In this document: positions 9,106-17,667 of the stretch, in pieces
Position numbering within the stretch: position 1 is the first letter of the stretch
Layout of the letters: every line of letters starts with the position of its first letter
From: Caballeronia sp. Lep1P3
Lineage (GTDB): Bacteria > Pseudomonadota > Gammaproteobacteria > Burkholderiales > Burkholderiaceae
Direction of reading: 5' to 3'
NCBI RefSeq assembly: GCF_022879595.1
Contig: NZ_CP084268.1
Coordinates: 405,501-469,500 of the forward strand
DNA: 64,000 nucleotides
Position numbers and translations under genes: made by a program
Notes under the pieces: model-generated
The model's input: only the letters and a program-made list of their open reading frames with translations
Database searches by the model: none
Told to the model about the DNA's origin: nothing

Positions 9106-9138
9106 TTTGCATGCAGCATTCGGCATGCAGCATTCGAG
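9106..9138. repeat. Duplicated GCATGCAGCATTCG element
   Basis: Two exact 14-bp copies of GCATGCAGCATTCG lie head to tail (9109-9122 and 9123-9136) between the MFS and CoA-transferase genes. It is one of the clearest members of the intergenic repeat family. Confidence 0.8.
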
Positions 9139-9216
9139 TGGCCTGACGCGGCCGGGGCGACGACATTGCTCTGAGCGCGGGCAGTGCTTCTTTCAGCACA
9201 AACAAGGGAAGTTCAG

Positions 9217-10464
9217 ATGTCAGACATCAATCCTACGGCTGCATCGATGGAGCCGGGCAAGGGACCGCTTGCGGGCATGCGTGTAATCGAACTTGCGCAC
9301 ATCATGTCGGGACCGATCTGCGGGATGATGCTCGCCGACATGGGCGCCGACGTCATCAAGGTCGAGAGAATTCCCAACGGCGACGATTGCCGGCGATTCG
9401 CCCCGATTCTCCAAAGCGGCGAGTCGGCGTCGTTCATGATCGTGAACCGCAACAAGCGTGGGATTGCGCTCGATCTAAAAACGCAAGGCGGGAAGGACGT
9501 GCTCAGGAAGATGCTTGCGAGCGCGGACGTCGTGACGGAGAACTATCGACGCGGCACGATGGAAAAACTCGGCATGGGCTACGAGTCGCTCAAGGCGGTC
9601 AATCCCGGTCTCATCTATTGCGCGATCTCCGGCTACGGCCGAAGCGGGCCGATGGCGGACAAGGGCGGGTTCGATCTCATCGCGCAGGGCATGAGCGGCT
9701 TGATGAGCATGACGGGCGAGCCGGGGCAAGCGCCCATCAAAGCCGGTTCGCCGGTCACGGATATCAATGCGGGCATTCTCGCCGCGCTCGGCATCAGCGC
9801 GGCTTATGCGAGGAAAAAGAGCACGGGCCTCGGGCAGATGGTCGATACGTCGCTATTCGAAGCGGGCCTGCAGCAAATGTATTGGGCGTTCGCCAACTAT
9901 TTCGCCGATGGCACCGTCTTGCCCAAGGCCGGCTCCGCGAATCCGACGAGCGCGCCGTATCAGGCATTCCGCACGCGCGACGGGTGGATCAACATCGGCG
10001 CGGCGAACCAGAGCAACTATGAGCGTCTAGTCGGTGTCCTGAATATTCCGGGGCTTGCCGAGGACGCGCGCTTTCAGACGAATGCTGGCCGCCTGAAGCA
10101 TCGCGAGGCGCTCGTCGACATCCTGACCGCGCGCCTTGTCGAGCGGACGACGGACGAATGGCTCGCCTCGTTCGACGATATCGGTCTGCCCAGCGGAGCG
10201 GTGCTCGGCGTGCCCGAGGCGGCGTCGCACGAGCAGGCGATTGCACGCGGCATGATCGTGGAAACGGAGCATCCGCTGGCGGGCCGCATGCGTGGAATCG
10301 GCTTGCCGATTCACTTCTCCGATGGCGCTCCGAACGATTCGCGCCCCGCTCCGCTGTTGGGCCAGCACACCGCTGAGGTGTTGCATGAATATGGATTCGA
10401 CGATGCGCGCATACAGGCGTTGAAAGACGAAGGGGCGATCCTGGAGACGGAAGTGCCGGTGTAA
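9217..10464 (+). CDS. Class III CoA-transferase (CaiB/BaiF family)
   Basis: A 415-aa family III CoA-transferase, which moves CoA between carboxylic acids through an aspartyl anhydride/thioester. The catalytic Asp is D182 in SPVTDINAG. The N-terminal LAGMRVIELAHIMSGPICGMMLADMGADVIKVE, read in parts across residues 18-50, is the family's CoA-binding Rossmann start. The ATG at 9217 is chosen since AAGGGA lies 7 nt upstream; an in-frame ATG at 9184 would overlap that region. It probably activates the acid brought in by the preceding MFS protein. Donor and acceptor are unknown. Confidence 0.85.
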   Translation: MSDINPTAASMEPGKGPLAGMRVIELAHIMSGPICGMMLADMGADVIKVERIPNGDDCRRFAPILQSGESASFMIVNRNKRGIALDLKTQGGKDVLRKMLASADVVTENYRRGTMEKLGMGYESLKAVNPGLIYCAISGYGRSGPMADKGGFDLIAQGMSGLMSMTGEPGQAPIKAGSPVTDINAGILAALGISAAYARKKSTGLGQMVDTSLFEAGLQQMYWAFANYFADGTVLPKAGSANPTSAPYQAFRTRDGWINIGAANQSNYERLVGVLNIPGLAEDARFQTNAGRLKHREALVDILTARLVERTTDEWLASFDDIGLPSGAVLGVPEAASHEQAIARGMIVETEHPLAGRMRGIGLPIHFSDGAPNDSRPAPLLGQHTAEVLHEYGFDDARIQALKDEGAILETEVPV

Positions 10465-10480
10465 CGCGCTTGTCTGGCGC

Positions 10481-10528
10481 TTTGCATGCATCATGCGGCA
10501 TGCCATATCATGCATGCCGCATGCGGCG
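10481..10528. repeat. GCATGC repeat with 12-bp palindrome
   Basis: TTTGCATGCATCATGCGGCA is followed by further ATGC words and the perfect palindrome GCCGCATGCGGC (10516-10527). It fills the gap between the CoA-transferase and the next gene. Confidence 0.7.
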
Positions 10529-10568
10529 CGCTTCGGATCCCGCGCGGCCTTCTTATTTCCAGGAATCC

Positions 10569-11717
10569 ATGGCACTCATTCCTCCGCCTGCTACGCGCGT
10601 CGGCGATACGCTCGGAACGATCGCCACGCCTTCGTTGCTGATCGACCTCGACGCCTTCGACGCCAATCTCGCGGCGATGGCCGCCTTCGCCGCACGCCAC
10701 GGCGTCGCCTTACGTCCGCATGCGAAGGCGCACAAGTCCAGCGCCATCGCGCGGCGTCAGATCGATGCGGGCGCAGTTGGCGTGTGCTGTCAGAAGTTGT
10801 CGGAGGCTTATCCGTTCGCGGCGGCGGGCATCGAAAGCATCCATATAAGTAACGAGTTCGTAGGCGCGGACAAGCTCGCGATGGCCGTCGAGCTGGCTGC
10901 GCATGTGCGCCTGTCCGTGTGCGTAGATGCCTTGCCGCAAGTGACGGCGCTCGGCGAAGCGGCCGCACGCGCGGGCGTCACGATCGACGTGTTGCCGGAA
11001 GTCGATGCCGGTCAGCGACGTTGCGGCGTGACGAGCGAGGATGCGCTGTTCGCGCTCGTCGATGCGATCGCCGCGCAAAGCGCGCTGCGCTTCGCGGGCA
11101 TTCAGGCATATCACGGCGGCGCGCAGCATATCGCGGACTGGCACGCTCGCAGGGCCGAGGCGCACCGCGCAGCGGAGCGCGCGGGGAATTTTGTATGCAA
11201 GCTCGAAGCGCGCGGCATTCAAAGTGCAATCGTGACGGGTGGCGGCACGGGCACCGTCGAATTCGACGCGACGAGCGGCGTCTACACCGAACTGCAAGCC
11301 GGTTCATATCTGTTCATGGACGGCGATTACGGTCACATCGCATGGGACGGCGCGTTGCGCTGGCGGCATAGCCTTTTCGTGCTGTCGACGATCATGAGCG
11401 CGACGCGTCCCGGTCTTGCCGTATGCGATGTGGGTCTCAAGGGACTTGCAGTGGACTCGGGCTTGCCGCGCCGCGTGCACAGGCCGGATCTCTCGATAGA
11501 GCCCACACTGACGTACGTCGCGGCTAATGACGAGCACGGCATGCTCGAAGTGCAAGGCTCGCTGCATGACGAGACGAACGCGTTGCTTGGCGAACGCATC
11601 CTCCTGCCACCGGGTCATTGCGATCCAACGGTGAACCTGTACGACCAATATGTGTGTTTTCGCGGCGAGCGCGTCGTCGACGTGTGGCCCATCGACGCGC
11701 GCGGATTGTCGCGCTAG
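10569..11717 (+). CDS. D-threonine aldolase / DSD1-like PLP enzyme (fold III)
   Basis: A 382-aa alanine-racemase-fold protein with the DSD1-like metal domain. The PLP lysine lies in LRPHAKAHKS, substrate-face residues in GVCCQKLSEA, and the C-terminal PPGHCDPTVNLYDQY has the His-x-Asp/Cys metal site of D-threonine aldolases and D-serine dehydratases. Related enzymes cleave or dehydrate beta-hydroxy amino acids, including the beta-hydroxyaspartate aldolase BhcC. The start at 10569 follows a TTTCCAGGAATCC leader; a 10470 start would run through the repeat. With the glyoxylate-type aminotransferase in the same island, a glyoxylate/glycine-linked role is plausible but not proved. Confidence 0.78.
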   Translation: MALIPPPATRVGDTLGTIATPSLLIDLDAFDANLAAMAAFAARHGVALRPHAKAHKSSAIARRQIDAGAVGVCCQKLSEAYPFAAAGIESIHISNEFVGADKLAMAVELAAHVRLSVCVDALPQVTALGEAAARAGVTIDVLPEVDAGQRRCGVTSEDALFALVDAIAAQSALRFAGIQAYHGGAQHIADWHARRAEAHRAAERAGNFVCKLEARGIQSAIVTGGGTGTVEFDATSGVYTELQAGSYLFMDGDYGHIAWDGALRWRHSLFVLSTIMSATRPGLAVCDVGLKGLAVDSGLPRRVHRPDLSIEPTLTYVAANDEHGMLEVQGSLHDETNALLGERILLPPGHCDPTVNLYDQYVCFRGERVVDVWPIDARGLSR

Positions 11718-12742
11718 GCGGCGCGCGATGCGTTGGCTGGATAGATCGCGGCGATCAGCGCGTCGAGGTCCGTCACGATGAGACTGACGACGAATCGCGC
11801 GACATCGTGCCCCGCGCCGTCCGACTGGTTGCGTGCGAGCGTCGCCTTCAGGTTGCGCACGCACGCGCGCACGCGCTCCAGCTTCCGTTCGTCTTCGCGA
11901 GGGGCGGAAAGCGCATCGGCGAGTGCTTCGAACGGCGCCTGCAGAGCGGGGCCGATGTCGCGATAACGCTCGTCGTGTTCATCGCGCTGTCCGTTCGACA
12001 ACGCCGTGCCCAGAAAGAGCGCATCGCTGTGCAAGCGGCGAAGAAAGGGCGCCGCTTTGTCGATTGCATCCGATCGACGGCTCTGCAGCGGCACGATGAT
12101 GTGCTCGCGCTCGGCTTCCTGCAGCGCATCGTCGAGCGCTTGCTGCGCCTGCGCGCTGCGTGCTTCGAGGCTCGCGCGCTGCGCTTCGTCGCCTGCTCCC
12201 GACAATTGCATGCCGACGAGGTGGCCGAGGCTCACGAGCGTATCGGCGACGCAACGATGCGCGGTCCGCAACGCGCGGTTCGGCAAGATCGCGGCGACGA
12301 TGAAAGCCGACGTCGCGCCGATCAGTATCTCGAGCACGCGATGCAAGGGCCGCTGAAACGGCGGCCCGTTGCCGACCGGAATCAACACGACGATCACGAG
12401 CGTCACGCATGCGAGCCGCAAGGCAGGGCGCTTAGCGGTCAGGGCGGCGAGCGGCGCGAGCGCGACCGCGAAGACGGCGAGGGGCGAAGCGCCATGATGA
12501 ATCGCAATCAGGCCGAGTACGCCCACGACCGAGCCGATGCAGGCACCGATGACCTGATCGCGCGCGGTGCCGAGTGCCTGAGTGAGACTCGGCTGAGTGA
12601 CCACGACGAGCGTCGTGATGAGCGCCCAATAGCCTTCGGGGAGCGCTGCGAGGCGTGCACCGCCATAGCTGATCGCGCAGCCCATGAGCGTGCGCGCAAG
12701 ACGCCGCGTTTCCGGGACGCCGAATGAAATCGTGGCGCTCAT
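11714..12742 (-). CDS. FUSC-family inner-membrane protein
   Basis: A 342-aa protein with about six hydrophobic segments in the first ~165 residues (ALITTLVVVTQPSL, VVGVLGLIAIHHGASPLAVF, LACVTLVIVVLIPVG, LIGATSAFIVAAILP), then a helical cytoplasmic part rich in Glu, Arg and Ala. This half-size FUSC layout is known from aromatic-acid efflux proteins (AaeB/YccS relatives). The Met at 12742 is preferred to one at 12790 because AAAGAGAA lies just upstream. Its stop overlaps the convergent aldolase-like gene by 4 bp. Substrate unknown. Confidence 0.72.
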   Translation of the reverse strand: MSATISFGVPETRRLARTLMGCAISYGGARLAALPEGYWALITTLVVVTQPSLTQALGTARDQVIGACIGSVVGVLGLIAIHHGASPLAVFAVALAPLAALTAKRPALRLACVTLVIVVLIPVGNGPPFQRPLHRVLEILIGATSAFIVAAILPNRALRTAHRCVADTLVSLGHLVGMQLSGAGDEAQRASLEARSAQAQQALDDALQEAEREHIIVPLQSRRSDAIDKAAPFLRRLHSDALFLGTALSNGQRDEHDERYRDIGPALQAPFEALADALSAPREDERKLERVRACVRNLKATLARNQSDGAGHDVARFVVSLIVTDLDALIAAIYPANASRAA

Positions 12743-12803
12743 TCGATTCTCTTTGTCTTTTGAATTCTTTATCCCACGGCCGGCATCCAAGATGCAAGAC
12801 GCC

Positions 12804-13442
12804 TTAAATGCCGGTCTTACCTGCGGCGAGAACGAGCCGTAGCCCCAGCGTCGCGATCATGCTCGCGGCGATGCGGTCTATCCACTTCCTTGCGCGCAAA
12901 TACGCTTCGCGCGGACGCCGGCTCGAGAAGCACAGGGCGACGATCGTGTACCAGCCGAACTCGATCCCGAAGACGAGCGGCGGCAGCGCGAAGTAGCACC
13001 AGAGCGGCGGATCATGAGGCAGCAGCGCCGCGAAGATGCTTCCGTACCAGATTGCTGTCTTCGGATTGCTCAGTTGCGTCGTGAGTCCGAGCCAGAAGGA
13101 ACGGCTTGCGCTTCCGGCGCGCATGGCATCGCCGGACGGCATCGCCAGCGGCTGCGACGCTCCGCGCCAGATGCGAGACGCGATGTAGATCAGATACAGC
13201 CCGCCCGCGACCTTGAGCGCGACGTAAAGCCATTCCACCGCCAGCAGCAGCGTATAAAGGCCCGCCAGTGCGATGCCCCCGAAAACAATGCCGCCGATGC
13301 CCATTCCAAGCGCGGTCGCGAGGCCGTCTGAGCGCGAAAGGCTGATCGCATTGCGTGCGACGAGTACGAAGCTCGGGCCGGGAATCATCGCGCCGAGCAG
13401 GATCGCGAGAAGGATGCCCGATACGGCGGCTGACGCTGTCAT
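12804..13442 (-). CDS. LysE/RhtB-family amino acid exporter
   Basis: A 212-aa membrane protein of the LysE family, exporters of amino acids or related metabolites. It has about six hydrophobic segments and the signature GAMIPGPSFVLVARNAI near residue 20, GLGLTTQLSNPKTAIWY-type region at about 118-134 (here LGLTTQLSNPKTAIW), and the C-terminal RKWIDRIAASMIATLGLRL. The start at 13442 follows GAGGAG with 7 nt spacing. It is alone between FUSC and the diguanylate cyclase, all on the minus strand but with separate spacers. Confidence 0.83.
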   Translation of the reverse strand: MTASAAVSGILLAILLGAMIPGPSFVLVARNAISLSRSDGLATALGMGIGGIVFGGIALAGLYTLLLAVEWLYVALKVAGGLYLIYIASRIWRGASQPLAMPSGDAMRAGSASRSFWLGLTTQLSNPKTAIWYGSIFAALLPHDPPLWCYFALPPLVFGIEFGWYTIVALCFSSRRPREAYLRARKWIDRIAASMIATLGLRLVLAAGKTGI

Positions 13443-13454
13443 GGTGTAACTCCT

Positions 13455-13498
13455 CGAATGCAAAATCCCCGATGGCTGCATGCAGCATGCAAATTAGA
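13455..13498. repeat. GCATGC repeat with palindrome GCTGCATGCAGC
   Basis: GAATGCAAAATCC is followed by the perfect 12-bp palindrome GCTGCATGCAGC (13475-13486) and GCATGCAAATTAG. It sits between the diguanylate cyclase stop and the LysE start. Confidence 0.7.
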
Positions 13499-13530
13499 GC
13501 GCGCCACTCCGTCCCGCCAAAACCGGCCGC

Positions 13531-15117
13531 TTATTCGCTGCCCTGCGCCTCCGCCATGCTTTCCTCGCGAACGGCGCGGTTCCGGCCAGCGCGTTTCGCG
13601 CGATAGAGCGCGGCATCGGCGCTCTCGAGCAGCCTGAGGGCCGTCTCGCTGTGGCGAGGGTGTGCCGTTGCGCAGCCGATGCTGATCGTGAGGATGCCCT
13701 TCGCCGAGCCGCTGTTCGGTATCGCAAGCGCTTCGACCCCGCCGCGCAGGCGCTCCGCGAAAGAGATCGCGGCGTCCGACGACGTGCCGGGTAGCACGAT
13801 TACGAATTCCTCGCCACCGTATCGCGCGAGGATATCGCCGGGCCGCTGCGCTGCATTCTGTATGCAATCGGCCACGGCGACGAGTGCATCGTCGCCCGTT
13901 GCGTGACCGTATGTGTCGTTATAGAGCTTGAAGTAGTCCACATCGACGAAAAGCGCCGACACCGGAGCATCGCTGCGGCGCGCGCGTCGCCACTCTTCGC
14001 CGAGACGCCGGTCGAGCGCGCGGCGGTTGCTCAAGCCGGTCAACGAATCGGTGCCGGCCAGCCGTTGCAGCTTTTCCTGAGCGATGGCGCGCGAACGCAG
14101 GGAAATCGCGAGCAGCCACGAAATTGCGATGAACCCGCCGCCGAACATCACCCTAAGACCGCCGATGACGAGGCTGCGTTCGCGCCATCCGGCGAGCACA
14201 TCGTCCTCGGCGGGTGCAACAGCCGCGATCAGCTGAGTGCCCGGCACATGCGCGAAGGTGTAGAGGCGGCGCACGCCGTCGAGCCTGGATGTCGAGATGT
14301 ACGATCCCGACCGCTGGTTCTTCATTGCGATGAAGGTTGGCGAAGTGGAGAGGTTACTCGAGGCATCGCCCGGCAACTCGGGCTTGCGTGCGAGCATCAC
14401 GCCGTCGTTTTGCACAATGAATACCGAACCGGAACGCCCAAGCTTCACGCGCGACAGCAGCGAATCGAAGTAGTCGATGTCGAGCGCAATGACTGCGACG
14501 CCCGCGAAAGAGCCATCGGGCGCGTCGATGCGCCGGCTCAGTGCGAGCGATGTCTTGCCGTTGCGCAACCGGGAGCGGTAAGGGCCGGAGATGAACAGTC
14601 CGGCGTGCGGGTGCTGGGCATGCACGCGGAAATAGTCGCGATCGTTGAACAGCAGAGCCGAATGATCGGATTCACTGCGTTCGTCGACGATTTGTCCTTG
14701 CGCGTTCATGACGAACGCACCGCCGATATAGCTCACTGCGGTCGCGCCGTCGAAGAGGACCATCTTGCGCAGTTCGGTCGAGAGTTGCGGGACTGCCGGG
14801 TTTTCCATGCCGCTCACGATCGTGCGCAGCGACAGGTCGCTCGATTCGACATTGCGTGCAATATCCGCGCTCAGCGTCGCGACAAGGTTCGCCGATGCCT
14901 CGTGCGCGTTTTGCAGCGCCTGCGCGCGTCCCTGCCACAGCGCGGCAAACGACAGCACCGCCATCGAAACAGCGACGGCGGTGCCGATTGCGCCAGCCAG
15001 CAGCGGAAAGCGCGAGAACACATCAGCTACGCGCATCCACGCATGGCTGTTGCGCCGATACAGGCGCAGCCCGACGGCGCGGCCGGTCTTGCGCACTGCA
15101 TTCAATCTACGAGGCAT
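13531..15117 (-). CDS. Membrane diguanylate cyclase, dCache sensor plus GGDEF
   Basis: A 528-aa c-di-GMP synthase. An N-terminal TM helix (about 38-62), a periplasmic double-Cache sensor (about 65-320, with VAVIALDIDYFDSLL), a second TM (about 325-345) and a C-terminal GGDEF domain. The active site reads GGEEF, preceded by the substrate/metal segment FVDVDYFKLYND. An RPGD sequence five residues before GGEEF matches the RxxD inhibitory I-site, so feedback control by c-di-GMP is expected. Both key motifs are intact, so it should be active. A YcgR-type PilZ protein lies 22 kb away. Confidence 0.9.
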   Translation of the reverse strand: MPRRLNAVRKTGRAVGLRLYRRNSHAWMRVADVFSRFPLLAGAIGTAVAVSMAVLSFAALWQGRAQALQNAHEASANLVATLSADIARNVESSDLSLRTIVSGMENPAVPQLSTELRKMVLFDGATAVSYIGGAFVMNAQGQIVDERSESDHSALLFNDRDYFRVHAQHPHAGLFISGPYRSRLRNGKTSLALSRRIDAPDGSFAGVAVIALDIDYFDSLLSRVKLGRSGSVFIVQNDGVMLARKPELPGDASSNLSTSPTFIAMKNQRSGSYISTSRLDGVRRLYTFAHVPGTQLIAAVAPAEDDVLAGWRERSLVIGGLRVMFGGGFIAISWLLAISLRSRAIAQEKLQRLAGTDSLTGLSNRRALDRRLGEEWRRARRSDAPVSALFVDVDYFKLYNDTYGHATGDDALVAVADCIQNAAQRPGDILARYGGEEFVIVLPGTSSDAAISFAERLRGGVEALAIPNSGSAKGILTISIGCATAHPRHSETALRLLESADAALYRAKRAGRNRAVREESMAEAQGSE

Positions 15118-15305
15118 GCATCTCTCTCCGTGGCGCGAGCTTGTCCCTCATCGATTTATGGTTCTGCGTTGCGGGATCTCGGAAATACCGCAAATCTAGG
15201 ACTCGCATGAGGCCCCTCGACGGGCCCACTCTGTGTTGTTAGCAGCGTGATTTTTTCGTCGGTATTCTGTATCCAAACGAAAGCCGGCGTAACGCGCTTA
15301 CGCGA

Positions 15306-16151
15306 TCATTTCACGAGGCGAAGCCGCTTCGTCACGATGGCACCGTCGTTGCGATCAACGAGCCAGACGGCATCAATGCGCCCGTGGAGCGTAGACGTCC
15401 GGCGCGTGATATCGGTGGGCTCCTCGTCCGTGGGATCGCTATGTTCCACCCGATCCGAGAGATACGGCGGCTCGAGCGAGCACACGAGCACGACGGCGAA
15501 GTCGCTGCTGCCGTGGGTCGGATCGAAGCCGGGGAGAACCACGCGGCCACGCACGCTCGTCTTCGCGCGCTCCTTTGTCTCCAGCTCGATAGTATCGATC
15601 GTCTGAACGAAGCCCCTGGCTTTCGCCTCGGGCGCGATCACGAGCTTGCGTCCGCTTTGCCCCTCGACGTTTCGCTCCAGCAGGATCGCGTCGGGCTGCT
15701 CGGGCGCGGCGAGCGAGACGTCCACCGACAGCAGCTTCTTTTTGGATTCAAAACGCACTCCGTACGACGCCGGAATGACGAATGCAAAAGTGCGCTCTGC
15801 CTGCGACGCGCCGCCGTCCTTTGCTACGCCGCTCCGCAAACTCGAAGCTGCATGCTGCGCCTCGCGAAAGGGATGCGAAAGAAAAATGCGCACGCGGTTC
15901 GTCATCGAAGGATCCGTCGTTGGCGCGGGACGGTCGGACGATCTCGCCGCAGCCAGCGCGTCTCTGACGTGCCTGGGATCGTCGCCGCTGAAATGGGGCG
16001 GCAGCGATTCGGCGGAAAGCATGTTCGCAATCGACGGACTCGACGCGGGAGCGGCCGTGTAAGCCTCTTTCGCCCGGACGGCGACGGACAGGCAAAGAAC
16101 GGCTCCGGCCGCGCATGCCGCGACCTTTCGACCTGGTTTCGAAAACGACAC
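15306..16151 (-). CDS. Exported protein of unknown function (281 aa)
   Basis: I do not recognise this family. It begins with a GTG codon; residues 1-27 (basic KPGRK, then AACAAGAVLCLSVAVRA) form a probable Sec signal peptide with cleavage after AVRA. The mature part is polar with no obvious repeats or catalytic motif; the middle (FAFVIPASYGVRFESKKKLLSVDV) and the end (GAIVTKRLRLVK) look like beta-strands. One Cys remains (VLVCSLEPP). It is isolated, downstream of a repeat-rich spacer, with no operon partner. Confidence 0.6.
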   Translation of the reverse strand: MSFSKPGRKVAACAAGAVLCLSVAVRAKEAYTAAPASSPSIANMLSAESLPPHFSGDDPRHVRDALAAARSSDRPAPTTDPSMTNRVRIFLSHPFREAQHAASSLRSGVAKDGGASQAERTFAFVIPASYGVRFESKKKLLSVDVSLAAPEQPDAILLERNVEGQSGRKLVIAPEAKARGFVQTIDTIELETKERAKTSVRGRVVLPGFDPTHGSSDFAVVLVCSLEPPYLSDRVEHSDPTDEEPTDITRRTSTLHGRIDAVWLVDRNDGAIVTKRLRLVK

Positions 16152-16310
16152 GAACCAACCCTTGGCAGAGACTGCCTAGTTGCTCAGAATCGGCTATCTT
16201 AAAATAAAAGCCAAGGGTTGCGCCGCTAAACCGCCTGAGGAAAGCACAGCGGACGCAGTCTGTGCCCGATGCTTCACGTCCGAACGGCGACGCCGCGTGT
16301 CTTTGATATG

Positions 16311-16330
16311 GAATGCGGCATGCCGCATTC
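16311..16330. repeat. 20-bp perfect palindrome of the GCATGC family
   Basis: GAATGCGGCATGCCGCATTC is an uninterrupted perfect palindrome centred on GCATGC, the longest symmetric member of the family in this window. Confidence 0.85.
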
Positions 16331-16401
16331 GATACGGCTGAACGGAACCGTCAGGCGCCACAAGCCTTCCGATGTCCTGAAGCAGGCCAATCGCCCACGT
16401 C

Positions 16402-16438
16402 GCAATGCAGCATCGGCATGATGAATGCAAATTGCGGC
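16402..16438. repeat. GCAT-word repeat
   Basis: CGCAATGCAGCATCGGCATG followed by ATGAATGCAAATTGCGG lies just after the stop of the tartrate-dehydrogenase-like gene. The outer words CGCAAT and ATTGCG are inverted repeats. Confidence 0.55.
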
Positions 16439-16467
16439 GCACCCCGATTAATGCGCCGCGCGAGGCG

Positions 16468-17553
16468 TCATGTCGCCGCTGCTTGTTCCCGCTCGATGAA
16501 TGCGCAAACGGCAGCCGTGACCTGCGCGGTCGTCGCGCTGCCGCCGAGGTCTCGCGTGTGCAGCGATGCGTCGGCGGTGACGGCTTCGACGGCCGCCATC
16601 AGACGCCTCGCCGCCTCGAATTCGCCCAAGTGCTCGAGCAACATGACCACCGACCAGAACGTGCCGATGGGATTGGCGAGTCCCTTGCCCATGATGTCGA
16701 ACGCCGAGCCGTGAATCGGCTCGAACATGGACGGATAGCGGCGCTCGGGATCGATATTGCCGGTCGGCGCGATGCCCAGGCTGCCCGCAAGCGCGGCGGC
16801 GAGATCGCTCAGAATGTCGGCATGCAGGTTCGTCGCGACGATGGTGTCGAGCGTTGCGGGACGATTGACCATGCGCGCGGTGGCGGCATCGACCAGTTCC
16901 TTGTCCCACGTCACATCCGGGAACTCTTTCGAGACCTGCAAGGCGATCTCATCCCACATGACCATCGCATGCCGCTGCGCGTTGCTCTTGGTGACGACAG
17001 TCAGCAGCTTGCGCTCACGTGACTGCGCGAGCTTGAATGCAAAACGCATAATGCGTTCGACGCCGGCGCGCGTCAGGATCGACACATCGGTCGCCGTTTC
17101 TATCGGGTGTCCCTGATGCACCCGGCCACCGATGCCCGCATACTCGCCCTCGGAGTTTTCGCGCACGATCACCCAGTCGAGATCCTCCGGCTTGCAGCGT
17201 TTGAGAGGCGCGTCGATGCCCGGCAGGATGCGCGTCGGTCGCACGTTCGCGTATTGATCCAGGCCCTGGCAAATTTTAAGGCGCAGACCCCAGAGCGTGA
17301 TGTGATCCGGCACGTCCGGGTCGCCGGCCGAGCCGAACAGAATCGCGTCCTTGTCGCGCAATGCGTCGAGGCCGTCGGCGGGCATCATCATGCCCCGCTC
17401 GCGGTAGTAGTCGGCGCCCCAGTCAAAGTTCTCGAATTCGAATGCAAAATGCCGCAATCCTCTGGCGAGCGCTTGCATTACTTCCTGACCAGCCGGTACG
17501 ACTTCCTTGCCGATGCCATCGCCGGGAATGGTTGCGATGCGATACGTCTTCAT
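16468..17553 (-). CDS. ttuC: Tartrate dehydrogenase/decarboxylase-type (IPMDH/ICDH family)
   Basis: A 361-aa NAD-dependent beta-decarboxylating dehydrogenase. IATIPGDGIGKEV opens the Rossmann-like domain; NADP/NAD and substrate residues appear in VRENSEGEYAG, the catalytic Lys-bearing TVVTKSNAQRHAMVMW, and the metal Asp in TNLHADILSDL; GSAFDIMGKGLANPIG closes the fold. SEGEYAGIGGR is characteristic of tartrate dehydrogenases rather than 3-isopropylmalate dehydrogenase. It would oxidise tartrate or D-malate to oxaloglycolate/pyruvate. The Met at 17553 follows GGAGGA; an upstream ATG at 17574 is less likely. A LysR gene is divergent. Confidence 0.82.
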   Translation of the reverse strand: MKTYRIATIPGDGIGKEVVPAGQEVMQALARGLRHFAFEFENFDWGADYYRERGMMMPADGLDALRDKDAILFGSAGDPDVPDHITLWGLRLKICQGLDQYANVRPTRILPGIDAPLKRCKPEDLDWVIVRENSEGEYAGIGGRVHQGHPIETATDVSILTRAGVERIMRFAFKLAQSRERKLLTVVTKSNAQRHAMVMWDEIALQVSKEFPDVTWDKELVDAATARMVNRPATLDTIVATNLHADILSDLAAALAGSLGIAPTGNIDPERRYPSMFEPIHGSAFDIMGKGLANPIGTFWSVVMLLEHLGEFEAARRLMAAVEAVTADASLHTRDLGGSATTAQVTAAVCAFIEREQAAAT

Positions 17554-17621
17554 GTCTACGTTCCTCCAGTGCATTCATTTGCGGCACACGTCCACTTTAG
17601 CGAACTGAAAGCGCGCAATCC

Positions 17622-17641
17622 GATGCTAGACTCAAAGCATC
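17622..17641. promoter_or_regulatory. Candidate LysR operator (6-bp dyad)
   Basis: GATGCT and AGCATC form an inverted repeat with an 8-bp spacer between the divergent tartrate-dehydrogenase-like and LysR genes, matching the size of LysR recognition sites. Confidence 0.45.
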
Positions 17642-17652
17642 TTTAACCTGAA

Positions 17653-17664
17653 TTCACAAGTGAA
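17653..17664. promoter_or_regulatory. Dyad TTCACAAGTGAA next to LysR start
   Basis: TTCAC and GTGAA are perfect arms around AA, ending 3 bp before the LysR start codon. Such a position fits autorepression; this is inferred. Confidence 0.4.
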
Positions 17665-17667
17665 CTC

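Larger units (their letters stand above)
16152..16467. other. Repeat-bearing intergenic region (316 bp)
   Basis: No gene is supported here. The region carries two members of the GCATGC family (16311-16330 and 16402-16438) between the tartrate-dehydrogenase-like gene end and the unknown exported protein start. Confidence 0.5.

Noticed and set aside
9106..9138. Insertion-sequence ends or attachment site
   Set aside because: No transposase, integrase or target duplication is associated with these repeats in the window.
13903..15210. 435-aa plus-strand ORF opposite the diguanylate cyclase
   Set aside because: Antisense to the GGDEF gene, whose domains are complete; the long ORF reflects codon bias.
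16468..17553. 3-isopropylmalate dehydrogenase (leuB)
   Set aside because: The fold is shared, but the SEGEYAGIGGR segment, divergent LysR and absence of leuCD point to the tartrate/D-malate dehydrogenase group.
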